DNA from: Lutibaculum sp963816555
Lineage (GTDB): Bacteria > Pseudomonadota > Alphaproteobacteria > Rhizobiales > Tepidamorphaceae
Reading direction: 5' to 3'
Assembly (NCBI GenBank): GCA_963816555.1
Contig: CAWFLD010000004.1
Location: forward strand, 620,001 to 684,000
DNA: 64,000 nt
Shown here: piece by piece, positions 48,102 to 57,334 of the stretch
Layout: each line of letters opens with the position of its first letter
Numbering within the stretch: position 1 is the first letter of the stretch
Position numbers and translations under genes: made by a program
Notes under the pieces: model-generated
Database searches by the model: none
What the model saw: only the letters and a program-made list of their open reading frames with translations
What the model was told of the DNA's origin: nothing

Positions 48102-49295
48102 ATGCGAACGACCCGGCAGATTGCCATTCTCCTGATCGTGGCCCTGGCCGCCGGCGCCGCCTACCACTGGCGCGACCGGCTGCCCCTCGACCGGATCGCC
48201 GCGGCAACCGGCGGCGAGACGGCCGGCAAGCCCGGAGCGGGCGCGCCGGGCCATGCCGGGGCACCCGGAATGGGTCGCGGCGGGCGCGAGACGCCCGTGA
48301 CCACGGTGGGCGTCGAGATGGAGCAGCGCGGCGACCGGGTCAGCGCCGTCGGCTCCGGCCGGGCGCTGCGCAGCCTGACGCTCGCCGCCCAGGTCAGCGG
48401 CACCGTCCGCGAGGTCGCCTTCGAGCCGGGCCAGCACGTCGAGGCCGGCGATCCGCTGGTCGTCCTCGAGCACGAATCGGAGCGCATCGCCGTCGACAAG
48501 GCGACGGCGGCGCGCGACCAGGCGCAGGCGACGGTCAAGCGCTACGAGCTCCTGGCGAAGTCCTCCGCCGTCTCGGAGGTCCAGCTCGCCCAGGCGCGCA
48601 CCGACCTGAAGGTCGCCGAGGCCGACCTCGCCGCCGCCCGCCACGCGCTGGAGCAGCGCACGATCACCGCCCCCTTCTCCGGCATCATGGGCCTGACGAC
48701 CGTCACCGTCGGCGACTATCTCGCGACCGGCGCCAAGATCGCGACGATGGACGACCGCTCCTCGCTGATCGTCGAGTTCACCGTGCCGGAGGCGGCCGCG
48801 CCCTCGGTGCGGCTCGGCCAGCCGGTGCGGGCCGCCCTCGTCTCGCGCCCCGGCGAGGTCTACCAGGGCGCGATCTCCGCCATCGACAGCCGCCTCGACC
48901 CGGCGTCGCGCACCCTGAGCGTCGAGGCGAAGCTGCCGAACGAGAACGGCCGGCTGATCCCCGGCTCGACCTTCAGCGTCGACCTGCAGATCGAGGGAGA
49001 CACGGCGCCCGCCGTGCCCGGCCTCTCCATCCAGTGGGACCGCAGCGGCGCCTATGTCTGGCGCCTCGGTCCCGACAAGGACGCCGAGCGCGTCGGCATC
49101 GCGATCCTCGAGCGCGGCGACGACCGCGTGCTGGTCGACGCCGACCTCGCCGCCGGCGACGTCATCGTCTACGAGGGCGCCGACCAGGTTCGGGCGGGCC
49201 AGACGGTCAAGCCCGTCGCGGGCCCCGGCAGCGACGAGGCCTCCACCAAGGTGAGCGCCCGCAACGTGGAAGCCGCGAATGGCCGGATCGAGTGA
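48102..49295 (+). CDS. RND efflux periplasmic adaptor subunit, 397 aa
   Basis: Membrane-fusion protein that links the RND pump to an outer-membrane channel. N-terminal anchor helix (RQIAILLIVALAAGAAYHW, 4-22), lipoyl-like half motifs (VSGTVREVAFEPGQHVEAGDPL and TITAPFSGIMGLTTVTVGDYL), an alpha-helical hairpin between them (KATAARDQAQATVKRYE ... AARHALEQ), and a beta-barrel plus membrane-proximal domain. It resembles MexC/MdtA-like adaptors. Its last 17 bases overlap the pump gene, so the two are co-translated. ATG at 48102 is chosen because it starts the anchor. Confidence 0.9.
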   Translation: MRTTRQIAILLIVALAAGAAYHWRDRLPLDRIAAATGGETAGKPGAGAPGHAGAPGMGRGGRETPVTTVGVEMEQRGDRVSAVGSGRALRSLTLAAQVSGTVREVAFEPGQHVEAGDPLVVLEHESERIAVDKATAARDQAQATVKRYELLAKSSAVSEVQLAQARTDLKVAEADLAAARHALEQRTITAPFSGIMGLTTVTVGDYLATGAKIATMDDRSSLIVEFTVPEAAAPSVRLGQPVRAALVSRPGEVYQGAISAIDSRLDPASRTLSVEAKLPNENGRLIPGSTFSVDLQIEGDTAPAVPGLSIQWDRSGAYVWRLGPDKDAERVGIAILERGDDRVLVDADLAAGDVIVYEGADQVRAGQTVKPVAGPGSDEASTKVSARNVEAANGRIE

Positions 49296-52200
49296 CCCGC
49301 AGCCGTCGGCCGAGAATTTCGGCTGGGTCAGCATCTTCATCCGGCGGCCGGTCCTCTCCGCCGTCCTGAGCCTCCTCGTCGTCGTCGCCGGCCTCGCCGC
49401 GCTGATGAGCGTGGAGGTGCGCGAGCTGCCGAACGTGGACCGCCCGGTCGTGACGGTGCGCACCACCTATGCCGGCGCGACGCCCGAGGCGATCGACAGC
49501 CAGGTCACCGCGATCATCGAGAACGCGGTGTCGCAGGTCCCCGGCGTCTCCAGCATCTCCTCGTCCTCCTCCTACGGCTCGAGCCGGGTGGTGGTCGAGC
49601 TGACCGACGACGTCGACCTCGACGTCGCGGCCTCCGACATCCGCAACGCCGTCTCCGGCGTCGCACGCGACCTGCCCGACGACGCCGAGGACCCCACCGT
49701 CGTGAAGGCCGACGACGACGCGAGCCCGGTGATGCGGCTCGCCGTCTCCTCGGACACGCTGTCGCAGGGCGAGCTGTCGTCGCTGATCGACGACGTGATC
49801 GCCGACCGGCTGTCGGCCGTCGACGGCGTCGCGGCCGTCAACAGCTACGGCCTGCGCGACCGGATCGTCGACGTGAAGCTCCTGCCCGTGAGCCTCGCGG
49901 CGCGCGGCCTGACCGTCGAGGACGTCGAGAACGCGCTGTCGAAGGCGACCGTGACGGCGCCGTCGGGAGCCCTGCAGAACGAGACGCAGGAGCTTCTCGT
50001 GCGCGCCGAGGCGCCGGTGCAGACCCCGGAGGACGTCGGCGCGCTCTACCTGAACGACACGACGCAGATCCGCGACGTGGCGCTGGTGCGCTGGGCGCTC
50101 GAGAAGGCGACCGGCTACACCCGGCTCAACGGCAAGTCGTCGGCCGGCCTCGAGGTCGTGCGCCAGGCCCAGTCGAACACGATCGCCATCTCCGAAGGCA
50201 TCCGGAAGGCCGTCGAGCAGCTGAAGCCGACGCTGCCGAAGGGCGTGTCGATCGTCATCACCTCCGACGACGCCGTCTTCATCAGGGGCGCGCTCGAGGA
50301 GGTCGTGCGCGGCCTGCTGCTCGCCTCGGCGATCGTCATCGGCGTCATCTTCCTGTTCCTGCGCTCCTGGCGCCTGACGCTCATTCCCGCCGTCACGATT
50401 CCCGTCTCGCTCCTCGGCACGATCGCGGCGATCTGGCTGGTCGGCTTCTCCGTCAACATCCTGACGCTGCTCGCCCTGGTGATGGCGACCGGCTTGGTGG
50501 TGGACGACGCCATCGTCGTGCTCGAGAACATCGAGCGGTGGCGGGCCAAGGGCGTGGGCCGGCGCGCCGCCGCGCTGATCGGCACCCGCGAGATCGTGTT
50601 CGCCGTCATCTCGACCACCGCGACGCTGGCCGCCGTGTTCGTGCCGATCTCGTTCCTGCCCGGCCAGGCCGGCCAGCTCTTCGCCGAGTTCGGCTTCGTC
50701 CTCGCCTTCTCCGTGACGATCTCCTCCGTGGTCGCCCTCACGCTGTGCCCGATGCTCGCCGCCCGGCTGTCGCCGCGCCACTCGGCCGAGCCGCGCCGGC
50801 CGGGGCCGCTGGCGCGGCTTTACGGCGGCTTCGGCCGCAGCCTCGCGGCGATCTACGAGCGCACGCTCGGCTGGTGCCTGAAGGCGCCGCTGATCGTCCT
50901 CGTCGCCGCGCTGGTCTTCGCGGCGGGCACGGCGGGCATCTTCCGCAACCTGCCGCAGGAGCTGACGCCGTCGGAGGATCGCGGCGTCATCCTGATGTCG
51001 CTGTCGACGCAGCAGGGCTCCAATCTCGACTATCTCAGCGCCAAGGTGGCCGAGGTCGAGGACGGCCTGCAGACCTACGTGAAGTCCGGCGACGTGACGA
51101 ACGTGCTGTCGCTGATCGGCCGTCGCGGCTCGAACTCGGCCTTCGTGATCGCCACGCTCGCCGACTGGAGCGAGCGGACGCGCAGCCAGCAGGACATCCA
51201 GGCCGAGATGCAGCGCCGCTTCTCGCAGATCCCCGGCCTCAGCTTCCGCGCGATCTACCCCAACAGCCTCGGCATCCGCGGCGCCGGCCAGGGCCTGCGC
51301 TTCGCCGTCGCCGCCGCGAACTACGACGACGCCGCGGACGCCGCCGACAAGCTCGCCGCCCGGCTGTCGCTGAGCCCGACCTTCACGAGCGCCCGCCTGA
51401 GCTACGACACGACCCAGCCGCAGCTCAGCGTGGTGATCGACCGCGAGGCGGCCAACGCGCTCGGCGTCCCGATCGACGCGGTCACGACGCTCGTCAACGT
51501 GATGATCGACGACTACGAGGCGGCCGACCTCTTCGTCGGCGACGACATCATCAAGGTCATGCTGTCGGCCGGCGCGCGGCCGATCAACGACCCCAGCGAC
51601 ATCGCCAACCTGTTCGTCAAGACGCGCGACGGCCGCTTCGTGAACCTCTCCTCGATCGTCAAGGTGAAGGAGGTGGCGATCGCGCCGACCCTGTCGCGCG
51701 AGCAGAAGCGGCGGGCGGTGCCGGTCACCGCCTCGCTCGCCGAGGGCGTGGCGCTCGGCGACGCGGTGACCGAGATGCGCCAGGCGGCCTCCGAGATCCT
51801 GCCGCCGGACATGTCGATCATCCTGCTCGGCGAGGCGAGCGTGCTCGAGCAGTCGAGCCAGAGCCTCGTCACCGTGTTCGGCTTCGCCGTGCTGATCGTG
51901 CTGCTGGTGCTCGCCGCCCAGTTCGAGAGCGTCATCAGCGCGCTCGTCATCATGTTCACCGTGCCCTTCGGCCTCGCCTCGGCGATCTACGCGATCGCCC
52001 TGACCGGCGGCTCGCTGAACTACTACAGCGCGATCGGCCTCGTGCTGCTCGTCGGCATCATGGCCAAGAACGGCATCCTGATCGTCGAGTTCGCCAACCA
52101 GCGCCGCGACGAGGGGCTGAGCGTGCGCGAGGCGGTGACCGAGGCGGCCTCGACCCGCCTGCGGCCGGTGGTGATGACCGCGCTCTCCACCGTGCTCGGC

Positions 52201-52437
52201 GGCGCGCCGCTCGTCATGGCCTTCGGCGCCGGCGCGGAGGCGCGCGAGGCGCTCGGCTGGATCGTCATCGGCGGCCTCGGCTTCGCGACGATCTTCACGC
52301 TCTACCTGACGCCGATCGCCTTCCTCCTCCTGGCGCCGCTGTCGAAGCCGAGGGCGACGCAGGAGCGGGCCCTCGCCGCGGAGCTCCAGGAGGCGGAACG
52401 GTTCATCGGCCGCCGCGATCTGCCGCCGGCCGAGTGA
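49279..52437 (+). CDS. RND multidrug efflux permease, 1052 aa
   Basis: Proton-driven inner-membrane pump (hydrophobe/amphiphile efflux type, AcrB/MexF-like) expelling drugs or other amphiphiles with the upstream adaptor. Twelve helices with two large periplasmic loops; the proton-relay aspartates are in GLVVDDAIVVLENIERWR (helix 4), helix 10 has GIMAKNGILIVEFANQ. The N-terminus WVSIFIRRPVLSAVLSLLVVVAGLAAL is typical. Full length, no frameshift. No outer-membrane channel gene follows, so a shared TolC would be needed. Confidence 0.94.
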   Translation: MAGSSDPQPSAENFGWVSIFIRRPVLSAVLSLLVVVAGLAALMSVEVRELPNVDRPVVTVRTTYAGATPEAIDSQVTAIIENAVSQVPGVSSISSSSSYGSSRVVVELTDDVDLDVAASDIRNAVSGVARDLPDDAEDPTVVKADDDASPVMRLAVSSDTLSQGELSSLIDDVIADRLSAVDGVAAVNSYGLRDRIVDVKLLPVSLAARGLTVEDVENALSKATVTAPSGALQNETQELLVRAEAPVQTPEDVGALYLNDTTQIRDVALVRWALEKATGYTRLNGKSSAGLEVVRQAQSNTIAISEGIRKAVEQLKPTLPKGVSIVITSDDAVFIRGALEEVVRGLLLASAIVIGVIFLFLRSWRLTLIPAVTIPVSLLGTIAAIWLVGFSVNILTLLALVMATGLVVDDAIVVLENIERWRAKGVGRRAAALIGTREIVFAVISTTATLAAVFVPISFLPGQAGQLFAEFGFVLAFSVTISSVVALTLCPMLAARLSPRHSAEPRRPGPLARLYGGFGRSLAAIYERTLGWCLKAPLIVLVAALVFAAGTAGIFRNLPQELTPSEDRGVILMSLSTQQGSNLDYLSAKVAEVEDGLQTYVKSGDVTNVLSLIGRRGSNSAFVIATLADWSERTRSQQDIQAEMQRRFSQIPGLSFRAIYPNSLGIRGAGQGLRFAVAAANYDDAADAADKLAARLSLSPTFTSARLSYDTTQPQLSVVIDREAANALGVPIDAVTTLVNVMIDDYEAADLFVGDDIIKVMLSAGARPINDPSDIANLFVKTRDGRFVNLSSIVKVKEVAIAPTLSREQKRRAVPVTASLAEGVALGDAVTEMRQAASEILPPDMSIILLGEASVLEQSSQSLVTVFGFAVLIVLLVLAAQFESVISALVIMFTVPFGLASAIYAIALTGGSLNYYSAIGLVLLVGIMAKNGILIVEFANQRRDEGLSVREAVTEAASTRLRPVVMTALSTVLGGAPLVMAFGAGAEAREALGWIVIGGLGFATIFTLYLTPIAFLLLAPLSKPRATQERALAAELQEAERFIGRRDLPPAE

Positions 52438-52581
52438 GGCGCGACTGTGGACACTGCGTCACACATCGCGCCGATCGCCTCCGCGACGCTTGCCAGAGGG
52501 AACCAGGAGGGCTCTCTCCGCATCTAACCCCATGTCCCCGCCGCCCGGGCGGCTCGCGGGACACGAGGAGGCAGAGACGCG

Positions 52582-52911
52582 ATGCGGCGAGCGACGGCAG
52601 GACTGAAGCGGCTGACGGTGGCACTGACGTGCCTCGCGCTGGTCGCGTTCGCCGTCGTGACGGGCGCCCACCATGCCGCCGCGGCGCGGCAGCCCGGCGC
52701 CGCGAGCCTCTCCGCGACCGCAGCCGCCGCGCCCGACACCGGGGCGCCCGGCCGCTGCCCGATCCTCAAGTGCGCCACCTTCCTCCCGGCCTCCACGCCG
52801 TCGATCCCGCAGGCGTCGACCTTCGGGACGGGCCGCTACGTGGCGACCGTCGAGCCGGCTCCGGCCGGGCGCCGGAGCACCGAGGAGCCGCCGCCTCCGC
52901 GAGCAACCTGA
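52582..52911 (+). CDS. Small exported protein of unknown function, 109 aa
   Basis: N-terminal signal or anchor (RLTVALTCLALVAFAVVTGAHHAAA, about 11-35), then an Ala/Pro/Thr-rich mature part with two close cysteines (GRCPILKCATFLPA) that could form a disulfide, and a Pro-rich end. An AGGAGG ribosome site precedes the ATG, and codon use fits its neighbours. No family recognised; lies alone between the pump and the L,D-transpeptidase. Confidence 0.6.
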   Translation: MRRATAGLKRLTVALTCLALVAFAVVTGAHHAAAARQPGAASLSATAAAAPDTGAPGRCPILKCATFLPASTPSIPQASTFGTGRYVATVEPAPAGRRSTEEPPPPRAT

Positions 52912-53015
52912 CGAATATGTGAGCACCCGAACGTGCTCCCTTCCTTCCGCCATTCCGCTAGACTTCCCGGCGCATGCGGGGCCCGCATCGCCGTTCCTGG
53001 AGCCGACCAAGCAAG

Positions 53016-53729
53016 ATGACCGAGTTTCCCAACAAGAGCCGCCTCGGCGGCCTCACCCGTCGCAGTCTCGTGGCCGGGCTTCCGCTGTTCGTCGCGGCCT
53101 GCAACACCAGCCCGCGGCCGGATCCCATGACGCTGGCCTCCTCGACCGCCTCGGGGCAGGTGATCCCCGCCTCCTATGCCCAGATGTACGGGCCGATGCC
53201 GAACGAGGAGTTCCCGATCCCGGCGATCGACCTGAGCCAGATCCCGAGCCAGTACTGGCGCCACGAGGTCGCCGATCCGACGGGCGAGGCGCCCGGCACG
53301 ATCGTCATCGACACCTCCGGGCCGTTCCTCTACCACGTCCACGAGGGCGGCCGCGCCACCCGCTACGGCGTCGGCGTCGGCCGCGAGGGCTTCGAGTGGT
53401 CGGGCCGCGCCGTGATCCAGGCCAAGAAGGAATGGCCGAGCTGGACGCCGCCGGCCGAGATGATCGACCGGCAGCCCGAGCTCAAGAAATATGCCGACGG
53501 CCAGCCCGGCGGCCTGCGCAACCCGCTCGGCGCCCGCGCCATGTACCTCTTCGAGGACGGCCGCGACACGTTCTACCGCATCCACGGCACGAACGAGCCG
53601 TGGTCGATCGGCAAGGCGATGTCGTCGGGCTGCATCCGCCTCCTGAACCAGGACGCGATCCATCTCTACAACAACACCCCGATCGGCACGCACGTGCTGG
53701 TGAAGCAGGGCGGAACCGGCTGGGCATGA
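53016..53729 (+). CDS. L,D-transpeptidase (YkuD domain) Tat-type lipoprotein, 237 aa
   Basis: Periplasmic cell-wall enzyme making 3-3 peptidoglycan cross-links or attaching proteins. Twin-arginine plus lipobox N-terminus (TRRSLVAGLPLFVAACN), a short linker, then the YkuD domain with FLYHVHEGGRATRYGVGVGREGFEWSG and the catalytic histidine and cysteine in FYRIHGTNEPWSIGKAMSSG and GCIRLLNQDAIHL. The start at 53016 gives the best export signal. Hyphomicrobiales rely on L,D-cross-links and carry many copies of this family. A hairpin follows. Confidence 0.92.
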   Translation: MTEFPNKSRLGGLTRRSLVAGLPLFVAACNTSPRPDPMTLASSTASGQVIPASYAQMYGPMPNEEFPIPAIDLSQIPSQYWRHEVADPTGEAPGTIVIDTSGPFLYHVHEGGRATRYGVGVGREGFEWSGRAVIQAKKEWPSWTPPAEMIDRQPELKKYADGQPGGLRNPLGARAMYLFEDGRDTFYRIHGTNEPWSIGKAMSSGCIRLLNQDAIHLYNNTPIGTHVLVKQGGTGWA

Positions 53730-53746
53730 CCGCGCCCGAACCAGGG

Positions 53747-53779
53747 AAGCCCTCGCCGCGTTCTTGGGCGGGGGCTTCT
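53747..53779 (+). terminator. Stem-loop between L,D-transpeptidase and transglutaminase genes
   Basis: Twelve paired bases, GAAGCCCTCGCC with GGCGGGGGCTTC (one G-T pair) and a nine-base loop, 18 bases after the stop. No T-run follows, so termination is likely but not certain. Confidence 0.5.
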
Positions 53780-53793
53780 TCCGGTGAGACACG

Positions 53794-54696
53794 ATGAATC
53801 TGCTCAAGGTCACACATCGCACGACCTACCGCTACGCGCGCCCCGTCACGTTCGGCGAACACCGGATGATGTCGCGGCCGCGCGACAGCCACGACCTCCG
53901 GCTGCGGGAGACGTGGCTCACGGTCTCGCCCGGCGCGGAGATCAAGTGGCTGCACGACGTGTTCGGCAACTCCGTCGCGCGGCTGCACTTCACGGAGCCC
54001 GGCGAGACGCTCGAGATCGTCTCGGGCTTCATCGCCGAGCACTACGCCATGCCGCAGCAGGCGATCGAGATCGACCGGCACGCCGAGACCTACCCGTTCT
54101 CCTACTCCGTCGAGGAGATGATCGATCTCGGGCGGACCCGTGAGCGGCACTACGAGGACCCCGACCACGCGATCGACGCGTGGGCGGCGGACTTCCTCGA
54201 CACGACGCCCGACCGGCAGACGCTGCCGATGCTCGAGGCGATGTGCATGGCGGTGAAGCGCGACTTCGGCTACGCCCGCCGCGAGGACGAGGGCACGCAG
54301 GAGCCGGCCGACACGCTGCGCACGAAGTCCGGCAGCTGCCGCGACTTCGCGCTCCTGATGATGGAGGCCTGCCGCAGCCTCGGCCTCGCCGCCCAGTTCG
54401 TCACCGGCTATCTCTACGACGACGCCCTGCTCGGCGGCGGCGAGGGCCTGGTCGGCGGCGGCGAGACGCACGCCTGGCTGCAGGTCTTCCTGCCGGGTGC
54501 CGGCTGGGTCGAGTTCGACCCGACGAACGGCATCATCGGCGGCCGCAACCTGATCCGCGTCGGCGTCGCCCGCGATCCCGCCCAGGCGGCCCCGCTGAGC
54601 GGATCCTACGAGGGCGAGGCGGAGGATTACCTCGGCATGGAGGTGGAGGTGCAGGTCTCCGCCGAAGCCCCCGAAGGCAAGCGCGACGCCGCGTAG
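53794..54696 (+). CDS. Transglutaminase-like family protein, 300 aa
   Basis: Papain-fold transglutaminase-like enzyme, probably a cysteine protease or amidase; cytoplasmic, no signal. It has the N-terminal Bact_transglu_N beta domain (VTHRTTYRYARPVTFGEHRMMSRPRDSHDLRL) and the catalytic Cys in RTKSGSCRDFALLMMEACRSLG, His in GGGETHAWLQVFLPGAGW and Asp in EFDPTNGIIGG. Such proteins often sit next to DUF403/circularly permuted ATP-grasp genes in other genomes; those are not here. Substrate unknown. Confidence 0.88.
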   Translation: MNLLKVTHRTTYRYARPVTFGEHRMMSRPRDSHDLRLRETWLTVSPGAEIKWLHDVFGNSVARLHFTEPGETLEIVSGFIAEHYAMPQQAIEIDRHAETYPFSYSVEEMIDLGRTRERHYEDPDHAIDAWAADFLDTTPDRQTLPMLEAMCMAVKRDFGYARREDEGTQEPADTLRTKSGSCRDFALLMMEACRSLGLAAQFVTGYLYDDALLGGGEGLVGGGETHAWLQVFLPGAGWVEFDPTNGIIGGRNLIRVGVARDPAQAAPLSGSYEGEAEDYLGMEVEVQVSAEAPEGKRDAA

Positions 54697-54702
54697 GCCT
54701 CT

Positions 54703-55674
54703 CTACAGCGGATGCCAGCAGGCGGCCTTGCGGCCGTCGCCGAGATCGGCGAGCGGCGGGTCGCTCTCGCGGCAGTCGTCCTGCACGCGGGGGCAGCGCG
54801 GCGCGAAGGGGCAGCCGCGCGCCGGCGGCACGGGCCGCGCTTCGGGCCGCGCCTGCTTCGGCCGTCGCCGGCGCGACGGATCCGGCAGCGGGATCGCCGA
54901 CAGGAGAAGCGCCGTGTAGGGGTGCGCGGGCGCCCTGAAGATCGCCTCCGTCGGCCCCGTCTCGACGATGCGGCCGAGATACATGACGGCGAGATCGCGG
55001 GTCACGTCCTTCACCACGCTCAGGTCGTGGCTGATGAACAGGAAGGTGACGCCGCGCTCCTCCTCCAGCCGCCGCATCAGTTCCAGCACCTGCGCCTGGA
55101 TCGTCACGTCGAGCGCCGAGACCGGCTCGTCCGCGACGATCAGCTCCGGCGCCGTCACGAGCGCCCGGGCGATCGCGATGCGCTGGCGCTGGCCGCCGGA
55201 GAACTGGTGCGGGTAGCGGTCGGCGTGGCCGGGCTCGAGGCCGACGGCCGAAAGCGTCTCGCCGACGCGCTCGCGGCGCGCGGCGCGCGACAGGCCCCGC
55301 TCCGCCATGCTCAGCGGCTCCGCCACGCTCCAGCCGACCCTGCGTCTCGGATCGAGCGAGCCGTAGGGGTCCTGGAAGACGATCTGCATGCGCCGCCGCG
55401 CCTCGCGCAGCGCCCCGCCGCCCGCCGCGAGGTCCGTTCCGTCGAGCAGGATGCGGCCGGCGGTCGGCCGGTCGAGCCCCATGACGAGGCGGCCGAGCGT
55501 CGACTTCCCGCAGCCGGATTCGCCGATCAGGCCGAGGCTGCGGCCGCGCCCGATCGTCAGCGACACCCCGTGCAGCGCCCGGAACAGCGGCCGCGGGGCG
55601 AACAGCGACGGCCGCGGCAGCGCGTAGTCGCGCACGACGTCCTCGGCCGAGACCAGCGGCGGCGCCTCGCTCAT
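54703..55674 (-). CDS. dppF: Dipeptide/oligopeptide ABC transporter ATPase (DppF/OppF type), 323 aa
   Basis: Second ATPase of the peptide importer. Walker A GESGCGKSTLGRLVMGL, signature FSGGQRQRIAIARAL, Walker B LIVADEPVSALDVTIQAQ, ISHDLSV, and the C-terminal oligopeptide_TP domain with four cysteines (GCPFAPRCPRVQDDCRE ... ACWHPL) that often binds an Fe-S cluster in this family. ATG at 55674 overlaps the dppD stop. Last gene of the operon. Confidence 0.92.
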   Translation of the reverse strand: MSEAPPLVSAEDVVRDYALPRPSLFAPRPLFRALHGVSLTIGRGRSLGLIGESGCGKSTLGRLVMGLDRPTAGRILLDGTDLAAGGGALREARRRMQIVFQDPYGSLDPRRRVGWSVAEPLSMAERGLSRAARRERVGETLSAVGLEPGHADRYPHQFSGGQRQRIAIARALVTAPELIVADEPVSALDVTIQAQVLELMRRLEEERGVTFLFISHDLSVVKDVTRDLAVMYLGRIVETGPTEAIFRAPAHPYTALLLSAIPLPDPSRRRRPKQARPEARPVPPARGCPFAPRCPRVQDDCRESDPPLADLGDGRKAACWHPL

Positions 55675-56477
55675 TCCGGCCCCTCCCCGCGGCGCATCTC
55701 CATCAGCTCGCGCGCCGGCATCGCCTCGAAGAGCGCGCGCGTGTGGGGATGGCGCATCGTGCGGAAGACCTCCTCCGTCGTGCCCTCCTCGACGATCCGG
55801 CCGTCCTGCATGACGAGCATGCGGTCCGTCGTCTCGGCGATGACGCCGAGGTCGTGGCTGATCATCAGGAGCGCCATGCCGCGCTCGGCGGTCACGGCGC
55901 AGAGCAGGTCGAGGATCTGCGCCTGGATCGTCACGTCGAGCGCCGTGGTCGGCTCGTCGGCGATCAGGAGGTCGGGCTCGCAGGCGAGCGCCATGGCGAT
56001 GACGACGCGCTGGCGCTGCCCGCCCGAGAGCTGGTGCGGGTAGAGGCCGGGCGCGAAGCGGTCCGGCGGCAGGCCGACCTGCGCCATCACCTCGCGGGCC
56101 CGCTCGCGGGCCGCCCGCCGCGACAGGTCCATGTGCCACAGCGGCCCCTCCGCGACCTGGTCGCCGATCGTGCGCACGGGATCGAGCGCGGTCATCGGCT
56201 CCTGGAACACCATCGCGATGCGGCGCCCGCGGATCCGGCTCATCTCGCGGTCCGGGAGGCCCATGAGCTCCCGGCCCTCGAGACGCAGCGAGCCGGTCTG
56301 CCAGCAGCCGTCGGGCACGAGCCCCATCAGCGCCAGCGCCGTCATCGACTTGCCCGAGCCCGACTGCCCGACGAGGCCGACGGATTCGCCCCTCCCGATC
56401 GTCAGGCTCACCTCGTGCAGGATGGTCGCCTCGCCGATGCCGAGCGTCAGCCCGTCGATCTCCACGAGCGGGCTCAT
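55671..56477 (-). CDS. dppD: Dipeptide/oligopeptide ABC transporter ATPase (DppD/OppD type), 268 aa
   Basis: First ATPase of the importer. Walker A GQSGSGKSMTALALMGL, IAMVFQEPMTALDPVRTIG (OppD-type Q-loop), LSGGQRQRVVIAMALAC, Walker B LLIADEPTTALDVTIQAQ, ISHDLGV. It lacks the C-terminal Cys-rich extension of longer OppD proteins. Overlaps dppC and dppF by four bases each. Confidence 0.93.
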   Translation of the reverse strand: MSPLVEIDGLTLGIGEATILHEVSLTIGRGESVGLVGQSGSGKSMTALALMGLVPDGCWQTGSLRLEGRELMGLPDREMSRIRGRRIAMVFQEPMTALDPVRTIGDQVAEGPLWHMDLSRRAARERAREVMAQVGLPPDRFAPGLYPHQLSGGQRQRVVIAMALACEPDLLIADEPTTALDVTIQAQILDLLCAVTAERGMALLMISHDLGVIAETTDRMLVMQDGRIVEEGTTEEVFRTMRHPHTRALFEAMPARELMEMRRGEGPE

Positions 56478-57334
56478 GCGCGGGCCTCGCGCAGCCGCGG
56501 GTCGAGCAGGTCGCGCAGGCCGTCGCCGAGGAGGTTCAGGCCGAGCACGGTCGAGACGATCATCAGGCCGGGGAAGATCACGAGGTGCGGCGCGATCGCC
56601 GCCATGGTCTGCGCCTCGTTCAGCATCTTGCCCCAGGACGGCATCGGCGGCTGCGCGCCGAGGCCGAGATAGGAGAGCGCCGCCTCCCCCAGGATCGCCA
56701 GCGCGAACTGGATCGTGCCCTGCACGATCAGGACGCTCGCGATGTTGGGCCAGACGTGCTCGACGGTGATGCGCGTCGCCCCCTTGCCCGCCGCCCGGGC
56801 CGCCGTCACGTAGTCGCGCCGCCAGATCGACAGCGAGGCGCCGCGGGAAAGACGGGCGAAGACGGGCACGTTGAAGATGCCGATGGCGATCATCGCGTTG
56901 ACGCTGCCGGGGCCCATGAGGGCGGTGATCATCACCGCCGACAGCAGGAACGGAAAGGCGAAGGTCAGGTCGGCGAAGCGCATGACGATCTCGTCCACGA
57001 GCCCGCGCCGGGCCGCCGCCAGGCTGCCGAGCGGCACGCCGGCGCCGATGCCGATGCCGACCGCGACGAGCGCCACGAAGACCGAGTTGTGGCTGCCCTT
57101 CATGATCATCGACAGGACGTCGCGGCCGTAGAGGTCGGTGCCCAGCCAGTGCGCCCAGGACGGCGGCTGGAGCCGGTGCGGGATGTCCATGGCGACGTAG
57201 GAATAGGGCGTCCAGACGAGCGCGACGAGCGCCATGGCGAGGAAGGCCGCCGTGATCGTGCCGCCGACGAGGAGGTTCGCCGGGGCGCGGCGCCGGGCGC
57301 GGCGGCGCGGCAGGGCGTCGGCCTCAGTCGCCAT
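56474..57334 (-). CDS. dppC: Dipeptide/oligopeptide ABC transporter permease (DppC type), 286 aa
   Basis: Inner-membrane permease with six helices: HWLGTDLYGRDVLSMIMKGSHNSVFVALVAVGIG is the DppC first-loop signature, and the EAA loop RAAGKGATRITVEHVWPN contacts the ATPase. The ATG at 57334 is preferred over a GTG 9 bases upstream. It overlaps the dppB stop by 11 bases and the dppD start by four. Confidence 0.92.
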   Translation of the reverse strand: MATEADALPRRRARRRAPANLLVGGTITAAFLAMALVALVWTPYSYVAMDIPHRLQPPSWAHWLGTDLYGRDVLSMIMKGSHNSVFVALVAVGIGIGAGVPLGSLAAARRGLVDEIVMRFADLTFAFPFLLSAVMITALMGPGSVNAMIAIGIFNVPVFARLSRGASLSIWRRDYVTAARAAGKGATRITVEHVWPNIASVLIVQGTIQFALAILGEAALSYLGLGAQPPMPSWGKMLNEAQTMAAIAPHLVIFPGLMIVSTVLGLNLLGDGLRDLLDPRLREARA